The position numbers were made by a program, and so were the translations under genes. Positions 5,257 to 8,748 of a stretch of DNA of 8,748 bases are shown here, in pieces. The notes below the pieces were generated by a model. That model did no database searches. It was given only the letters and a program-made list of their open reading frames with translations, and was not told where the DNA came from. Origin of the DNA: Clostridiaceae bacterium (GTDB taxonomy: Bacteria > Bacillota > Clostridia > Oscillospirales > Acutalibacteraceae); NCBI GenBank assembly GCA_016302625.1, contig JAEDNG010000028.1, positions 1 through 8,748 on the forward strand, read 5' to 3'. The first letter of the stretch is position 1. Each line of letters begins with the position of its first letter.

Positions 5257-6255
5257 TTAAATAGACCAGGCTTTAGGTATATATATGTCCGAATACACCG
5301 TAATCGCGTAATGGTCGGTCATTCCGGCGATATAATCGGCAATCGCCCTTATTTTACCCTCGTTCTCCGCTATTTTAAGGTATTCGGGCGACATTTTTTC
5401 GGGGTTTTTAAGATAATATTTAAAAAGTCCCTCGACTATTCCCAAAACCTTGGTTTCCTCTGATTTTGCCACCGGATTTTTATATACGCTGTCATATAGG
5501 AAATTATGCAGCATATCATAATATTTATGGGTTTCGTTGTCCATTTTAATATCGCCGTCGCTGTTTTCGACAATGGCAGAAACAAGTGTGCTTATGCGCT
5601 CGCTTTTTGAATCGCCTAAGCTTTTTACTATTTCATCCGGAATATCGTCCTCTGAGATAACTCCGGCTCTCACCGCGTCGTCGATATCGTGATTAATGTA
5701 AGCTACCCTGTCAGCCATGCGGACAATTCTGCCCTCAAGGGTGTGCGCCTGCTCGCCTGTGGTGTGGTGAAGTATTCCGTCAAGCACCTCATAGGTAAGG
5801 TTGAGACCCGCGCCGTCCTTTTCGATTTTTTCGCAAACCCTCACGCTTTGCTCATAATGGGTAAAGCCAATATCGGTAAGCTCCTGTAACGCACGTTCGC
5901 CCGCGTGACCGAACGGGGTATGACCGAGGTCATGTCCTAACGCTATCGCCTCGGTCAAATCCTCGTTAAGCCTTAACGCCCGCGCTATTGTTCTCGCTAT
6001 CTGTGAGACCTCAAGCGTATGTGTAAGCCGCGTTCTGTAATGGTCGGACTCAGGCGATAAAAACACCTGCGTTTTGTGCTTTAAGCGCCTGAAAGCCTTA
6101 GAGTGGATTATGCGGTCGCGGTCGCGCTGATAACAGGTACGAAGGTTACATTCCTCTTCGGGAACTTTTCTGCCCTTTGAGTTTACGCAAAGCGCGGCTT
6201 TATCGCTTAAAATCAGCCTTTCGTTGCGCTCGGTTACCGTTCTTGCGTTTTCCAA
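5257..6255 (-). CDS. dgt: dGTP triphosphohydrolase-like protein (HD domain)
   Basis: This 332-residue HD-superfamily enzyme is predicted to hydrolyse deoxynucleoside triphosphates to the nucleoside plus tripolyphosphate, adjusting dNTP pools. The metal ligands of the HD fold are visible: H79 (RLTHTLEV), H108-D109 (LGHDLGHTPFGH) and D182 (RMADRVAYINHD). The N-terminal RDRDRIIHSKAFRRLKHKTQV (around 44-64) and SPESDHYRTRLTHT are family signatures. Its length fits the shorter dNTPase subtype rather than the roughly 500-residue E. coli Dgt. The start is TTG at 6253-6255: GGAGG lies 8 bases upstream and no nearby in-frame ATG exists. It is the first gene of the dgt-dnaG-rpoD block. I see no convincing promoter in the 83-base AT-rich gap upstream. 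True substrate preference is uncertain. Confidence 0.92.
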   Translation of the reverse strand: MENARTVTERNERLILSDKAALCVNSKGRKVPEEECNLRTCYQRDRDRIIHSKAFRRLKHKTQVFLSPESDHYRTRLTHTLEVSQIARTIARALRLNEDLTEAIALGHDLGHTPFGHAGERALQELTDIGFTHYEQSVRVCEKIEKDGAGLNLTYEVLDGILHHTTGEQAHTLEGRIVRMADRVAYINHDIDDAVRAGVISEDDIPDEIVKSLGDSKSERISTLVSAIVENSDGDIKMDNETHKYYDMLHNFLYDSVYKNPVAKSEETKVLGIVEGLFKYYLKNPEKMSPEYLKIAENEGKIRAIADYIAGMTDHYAITVYSDIYIPKAWSI

Positions 6256-6338
6256 AAATACCGCCTCCCCGCGTTTTATATCTTTCCATTTAATATATTA
6301 GAGAAAAAAGTCGAAATCCCTTTATTTTTCTAAAAAAA

Positions 6339-6965
6339 TTATATTTTAACCGGACACAGCCTTGTTTCGGTGATTTCAGCGGTCAGTCTTGCCGAAAATG
6401 TCTCGCACAGCTTTTTTAAAAATTCTCCGCTTTTTTCCTCCGACAGGTAAAATTTCAGTTCAACTTCGGCGGTATATAGGGTATCTTCAACTGTTCCACC
6501 GCAGTCTTCAATCAGCTTTACAAGCCTTTCGCGGTCTGAATAGGAGCAAGAGCATGAAAAGACATTACACGGGGTCATAAGCACACGCTGTGATAAGTCG
6601 ACCGCGTCCTTTGCCGCCTTGGTGTAGGCTCTGACAAGTCCTCCTGTACCGAGCAGCACTCCGCCGAAATACCTAGTCACTACAATGACCGTATTTGTTA
6701 TCCCCGCTCCCTCTATCACCTCAAGAATGGGCTTACCGGCGGTGCCGTGCGGCTCCCCATCGTCCGAAAAGCGCTTGACCGCACCGTTTTCTACCGAATA
6801 AGCAAAGCAGTTGTGCCTTGCGTCCCAATACTCAGAGCGCATTTTATTTATAAACTCCGCCGCCTTTTCCTCGGTATCGCAGGGATAAAGGGTCGCGATA
6901 AATCTTGAACGCTTTTCCGTATATTCCGCTGTTGTTTCCTCTGATACCGTAACAAAACCGTCCAC
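6339..6965 (-). CDS. yigZ: IMPACT/YigZ family protein (UPF0029)
   Basis: This 208-residue cytoplasmic protein has the bacterial YigZ layout. The N-terminal IMPACT domain contains KRSRFIATLYP, WDARHNCFAY (47-56), RFSDDGEPHGTAGKPIL (65-81) and VTRYFGGVLLGTGGLVRAY (96-114). A smaller C-terminal alpha/beta domain (DUF1949-like) covers about 135-205. The family is related to the eukaryotic translation regulator IMPACT; its bacterial role is not settled, and nucleic-acid or ribosome-related functions have been suggested. The start is GTG at 6963-6965, preceded by GGAGG with 7 bases between. An upstream TTG at 7013 would lie inside the rpmE terminator and adds residues with no family match. The gene starts only 28 bases after that terminator's T-run. 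The 83-base gap to dgt has no terminator, so dgt may be downstream in the same transcript. Confidence 0.92.
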   Translation of the reverse strand: MDGFVTVSEETTAEYTEKRSRFIATLYPCDTEEKAAEFINKMRSEYWDARHNCFAYSVENGAVKRFSDDGEPHGTAGKPILEVIEGAGITNTVIVVTRYFGGVLLGTGGLVRAYTKAAKDAVDLSQRVLMTPCNVFSCSCSYSDRERLVKLIEDCGGTVEDTLYTAEVELKFYLSEEKSGEFLKKLCETFSARLTAEITETRLCPVKI

Positions 6966-6972
6966 CGGCTCA

Positions 6973-6978
6973 CCTCCC
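6973..6978 (-). promoter_or_regulatory. Shine-Dalgarno site deciding the yigZ start
   Basis: A GGGAGGTGA run ends 4 bases before the GTG at 6965, with the GGAGG core 7 bases from it. No comparable site precedes the alternative TTG at 7013, which sits inside a terminator stem. Confidence 0.75.
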
Positions 6979-6993
6979 GAATATTTCAAGGAT

Positions 6994-7027
6994 AAAAAAA
7001 TCCGCAGTTGCAAAAAGCAGCTGCGGA
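6994..7027 (-). terminator. Rho-independent terminator of rpmE
   Basis: The stem pairs 7001-7007 with 7021-7027 (7 bp, TCCGCAG type), has one mismatch, then 3 further pairs around a 5-base loop. Seven T follow on the minus strand (6994-7000). It begins 12 bases after the rpmE stop. Confidence 0.93.
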
Positions 7028-7039
7028 GTAAAAAGGCTA

Positions 7040-7240
7040 TCAGTCCATATTGAAACGCTTTTTAAATCTGTCAACGCGTCCGCCGGTGTCTACCAATTTC
7101 TGCTTACCGGTAAAAAACGGATGACATTTAGAACAAATATCCAAACGGATATCTTTTTTAGTAGAGCGTGTCTCGAACTCCGCGCCGCAAGCGCATTTAA
7201 TAGTAACCTTTTCGTACTGCGGATGAATACCTTCCTTCAT
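7040..7240 (-). CDS. rpmE: 50S ribosomal protein L31
   Basis: This 66-residue protein starts MKEGIHPQYE and contains KCACGAEFETRSTKKDI, ICSKCHPFFTGKQKLVDT and GGRVDRFKKRF, the near-invariant L31 pattern. Cysteines 16, 18, 36 and 39 make it the zinc-binding (C+) type, RpmE rather than the zinc-independent YtiA form. It belongs to the large subunit near the central protuberance. Two adjacent ATG codons (7241-7243 and 7238-7240) could start it, giving 67 or 66 residues; AAAGGGG lies 5 or 8 bases upstream respectively, and the family N-terminus favours the second. The frame stays open further upstream, but that extension would cross the promoter. It is transcribed alone from the promoter at 7275-7303 and has its own terminator. 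Confidence 0.96.
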   Translation of the reverse strand: MKEGIHPQYEKVTIKCACGAEFETRSTKKDIRLDICSKCHPFFTGKQKLVDTGGRVDRFKKRFNMD

Positions 7241-7274
7241 CATTGTCACCCCTTTCAAACTCGATAACGTATAG

Positions 7275-7303
7275 ATGATACCACATATGCCGACAAAATG
7301 CAA
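7275..7303 (-). promoter_or_regulatory. SigA-type promoter of rpmE
   Basis: On the minus strand, TTGCAT (-35, 7298-7303) is followed by a 17-base spacer and TATCAT (-10, 7275-7280), with TGG just upstream giving an extended -10. Transcription would start near 7268, leaving a leader of about 28 bases. The -35 lies within an inverted repeat. Confidence 0.75.
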
Positions 7304-7310
7304 GCATTTT
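7295..7310. repeat. Inverted repeat over the rpmE -35 box
   Basis: AAAATGC and GCATTTT flank a 2-base centre, giving 7-bp arms. The repeat covers the rpmE -35 hexamer and begins at the last base of the spoIIR stop codon. No T-run follows, so it is a poor terminator; a 2-base loop also suits a protein-binding operator better than an RNA hairpin. Function is inferred only. Confidence 0.45.
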
Positions 7311-7933
7311 TATTTGTCAGAAAAAAATTTTTTTAAATCCTCGTAAATTTCGACCGTTTTAAAGCGCATAACGTATTTTTTCGGGTGCTCCGCTATCTCC
7401 GCGGAGGTTTCCGATACGCTGTCGGTAAGCTCTGCATCGGGCGCCGCCGCAGGAACGCAGACCGCCGGAAAAACCACGCACCACCAATTTTTGCCCTCAG
7501 CATTTCCGAGCCTTATTATAAGCGACCGATATGTGCCGGCGGGCAGGGTAAAATCGTCATACTCTCTTGTTTCAAAATAGCTGTCTCCGATTTGAGCGGT
7601 TGCGCTGTAGGAAAATCCGTTTTCCCTTAAAACCTCTTTTGCTGTTTGTTCAAATCGGCTTAAATTATCGTTTACCGACTTTTCCGCCGCTTTGATATCG
7701 GTCTCGTTTTCAAAAACGTCGGCGGTTTCCGCTAAAATCCTGTCCCGCACGGCAAGCTTTACCGCTTGGTCAGCCTCACTGTCGGAATTTGCGATTATAT
7801 GTAATCGCAGTACGTTTTCCCTTAAATCGCCGCATGCAGCGTCAAAATTCGCCATAGACATAAAAACCGCGCACGAAAGTCCGAACAAAACCGCCGCCTG
7901 TGCCGCGCGGCAGGAAAATAATTTTGCGTTCAT
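7310..7933 (-). CDS. spoIIR: Stage II sporulation protein R
   Basis: This 207-residue protein is the secreted forespore signal that, in Bacillus, crosses the intermembrane space and triggers SpoIIGA to process pro-SigE in the mother cell. A hydrophobic N-terminal segment at about residues 10-30 (AAVLFGLSCAVFMSM) acts as signal sequence or anchor. The family core follows: NVLRLHIIANSDSEADQAVKL (about 40-60), VRDRIL, and later GKNWWCVVFPAVC (around 148-160). The ATG at 7931-7933 has GGGAG 8 bases upstream, but that GGGAG lies in the 3' arm of a hairpin with the end of ispE. In Bacillus the gene is SigF-dependent; a SigF-like promoter candidate sits at 7964-7993. Its presence marks the organism as a spore-former or recent descendant of one. 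Confidence 0.94.
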   Translation of the reverse strand: MNAKLFSCRAAQAAVLFGLSCAVFMSMANFDAACGDLRENVLRLHIIANSDSEADQAVKLAVRDRILAETADVFENETDIKAAEKSVNDNLSRFEQTAKEVLRENGFSYSATAQIGDSYFETREYDDFTLPAGTYRSLIIRLGNAEGKNWWCVVFPAVCVPAAAPDAELTDSVSETSAEIAEHPKKYVMRFKTVEIYEDLKKFFSDK

Positions 7934-7936
7934 AAT

Positions 7937-7983
7937 AAAAACTCCCTTTGTTTTTTCTAAGTGAAATATTGACGGGAGTTTTT
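7937..7983 (-). terminator. ispE terminator-like hairpin that also sequesters the spoIIR ribosome-binding site
   Basis: Arms at 7937-7946 and 7974-7983 form a perfect 10-bp stem (AAAAACTCCC with GGGAGTTTTT on the minus strand) around a 27-base loop. It begins 4 bases after the ispE stop. The T-run is inside the 3' arm, so it may terminate less efficiently than the others here. The GGGAG in the stem (7942-7946) is the spoIIR Shine-Dalgarno site. Confidence 0.7.
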
Positions 7984-7993
7984 TATTTTATTC
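7964..7993 (-). promoter_or_regulatory. Candidate SigF-type (forespore) promoter of spoIIR
   Basis: On the minus strand, GAATA (7989-7993) matches 4 of 5 of the Bacillus SigF -35 GYATA. It is followed by 15 bases and GTCAATATTT (7964-7973), which matches 5 of 7 specified positions of GGNNANAHTR. The inferred start near 7957 lies in the hairpin loop. It is a weak match in AT-rich sequence, supported mainly by position and by the known regulation of spoIIR in Bacillus. Confidence 0.3.
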
Positions 7994-8748
7994 AATTATA
8001 AGAGATTTTTCGCACGGCGCGCATAAATAGCACTCGATATTTCTTTTTTTAAGTGTGTTTTCAGCCGCCTGTGCGGTCTCTTTATCCTTATAAACCGCAA
8101 ACCGGGCGGGCCCGCTGCCGGAAAGGGAAACGCCGTCAGCACCGGTTTCACTAAGCAGGCGTTTTAGCGGACTGTCCTCCCAGATAACAGAAAAGGAATT
8201 TCCGAGAGAGGCTGTCATTTTATAATAGTCTCCGCCGTTTATCGCATTTACCGTCTTATCTATATCGGGCTTCGGGTAGCAAACGGAATCAAGCTTTCGG
8301 AACATTTCCGCGGTAGATGTTTTTCTTTCCGCCTTGGCGATAAGAAAATAACAGCCGCTTAAATTTATAAGCGGAGTTAGCACCTCGCCTATCCCCTCGG
8401 CACGCTGAGTGCCGCCCCGTATTAAAAAGGGGACGTCCGCGCCGAGCCTTTTCGCCATACAGCACAGCTTCTCATACGGAAAATCCGTATCATAAAGCCT
8501 ATCAAGCCCTACAAGCACCGCCGCCGCGTCAGCGCTGCCGCCGCCCAAGCCCGCCGCCGAGGGCGCGCGCTTTTCGATTTTAATTTCGGCACCGCCGCTT
8601 ATTCCGCTTTCCTTAAAAAACAGCTCCGCCGCCTTAAACGCAATATTATCTTTTCCGCCGAAATTTAGACATTCAACGCTTATACCGACACTCTTTTTTA
8701 TATACAAAATATCGTTTAGGCTGACGCTTTGCATAACTGTATCCAAAT
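7988..8748 (-). CDS. ispE: 4-diphosphocytidyl-2-C-methyl-D-erythritol kinase (5' end outside the window)
   Basis: About 252 residues of this GHMP-family kinase are visible; roughly 30 N-terminal residues lie beyond the right edge. The enzyme phosphorylates CDP-methylerythritol with ATP in the MEP pathway to isopentenyl diphosphate. The visible sequence enters at LDTVMQSVSL, which in complete proteins follows the substrate-binding N-terminus, so the TTG at 8744-8746 is an internal Leu codon and not a start. The ATP-binding loop APSAAGLGGGSADAAAVL, the catalytic-Asp motif GADVPFLIRGGTQRAEGIGE and the C-terminal GHMP motif SLSGSGPARFAVY are all present. Nothing indicates a pseudogene. It is the upstream neighbour of spoIIR, separated by 54 bases holding the hairpin. 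Cytoplasmic. Confidence 0.93.
   Translation of the reverse strand, partial: LDTVMQSVSLNDILYIKKSVGISVECLNFGGKDNIAFKAAELFFKESGISGGAEIKIEKRAPSAAGLGGGSADAAAVLVGLDRLYDTDFPYEKLCCMAKRLGADVPFLIRGGTQRAEGIGEVLTPLINLSGCYFLIAKAERKTSTAEMFRKLDSVCYPKPDIDKTVNAINGGDYYKMTASLGNSFSVIWEDSPLKRLLSETGADGVSLSGSGPARFAVYKDKETAQAAENTLKKRNIECYLCAPCEKSLIIE

Noticed and set aside
6256..6338. Promoter for dgt in the AT-rich gap after yigZ
   Set aside because: TATATT and TATAAA hexamers exist, but no acceptable -35 lies at 16 to 18 bases; AT content alone makes such hexamers common.
6966..7013. TTG at 7013 as yigZ start, adding 16 residues
   Set aside because: It lies inside the rpmE terminator hairpin, adds residues without family similarity, and the GTG at 6965 has a strong GGAGG site.
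7244..7268. Structured L31 leader RNA upstream of rpmE
   Set aside because: L31 leaders are known in some Firmicutes, but the inferred leader here is under 30 bases and I see no stem in it.
7241..7303. N-terminal extension of L31 upstream of the two ATG codons
   Set aside because: It would place the rpmE promoter and ribosome-binding site inside the coding sequence, and L31 proteins begin at MKxGIHP.
1..8748. CRISPR array, insertion sequence, prophage, tRNA/rRNA or defence system
   Set aside because: No spaced direct repeats, transposase, integrase, attachment-site duplication, tRNA-like cloverleaf or defence domains were seen. The lone amidase is not flanked by phage genes.

Overview
This window is core chromosome of a low-to-mid GC, endospore-forming, Gram-positive anaerobe of the class Clostridia; an Oscillospirales/Ruminococcaceae-like member is my best guess, by inference. 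The evidence is spoIIR, the dgt-dnaG-rpoD gene order, Firmicutes-style Shine-Dalgarno sites with GTG and TTG starts, and compact rho-independent terminators. Every gene I can support lies on the minus strand, so transcription runs from high to low coordinates. No mobile element, CRISPR array, rRNA or tRNA is visible.

Layout in transcription order. (a) ispE (isoprenoid precursor synthesis; its 5' end lies outside the window) ends in a hairpin that also holds the ribosome-binding site of spoIIR, the forespore-to-mother-cell signalling protein. (b) rpmE (ribosomal protein L31) has its own strong promoter and terminator. (c) yigZ (IMPACT family) starts just after that terminator. (d) A tightly packed block follows: dgt (HD-domain dNTPase), dnaG (primase) and rpoD (primary sigma factor), then a TSCPD-domain protein and a 182-residue protein of unknown function joined by a 4-base ATGA overlap. 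(e) A strong 15-bp terminator hairpin ends that block. Directly after it comes a leaderless-export Amidase_3/SH3 cell-wall amidase. (f) rpmB (ribosomal protein L28) has its own promoter, leader hairpin and terminator. (g) The N-terminal part of a HAD phosphatase runs off the left end.

Functionally the window combines macromolecular synthesis (primase, sigma factor, L28, L31, dNTP control) with sporulation (SpoIIR) and cell-wall lysis. No complete new multi-gene system is evident. The observations most worth a second look are regulatory. At both the amidase and spoIIR, the intergenic terminator hairpin appears to overlap a candidate sporulation-sigma promoter, placed so that only a locally started transcript would lack the hairpin's 5' arm. 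Other points are an amidase without the canonical first zinc-ligand motif, a primary sigma factor with no recognisable folded region 1.1, an AUGUGA start-stop directly over the dnaG GUG start, and an unrecognised protein translationally coupled to the TSCPD protein downstream of rpoD.
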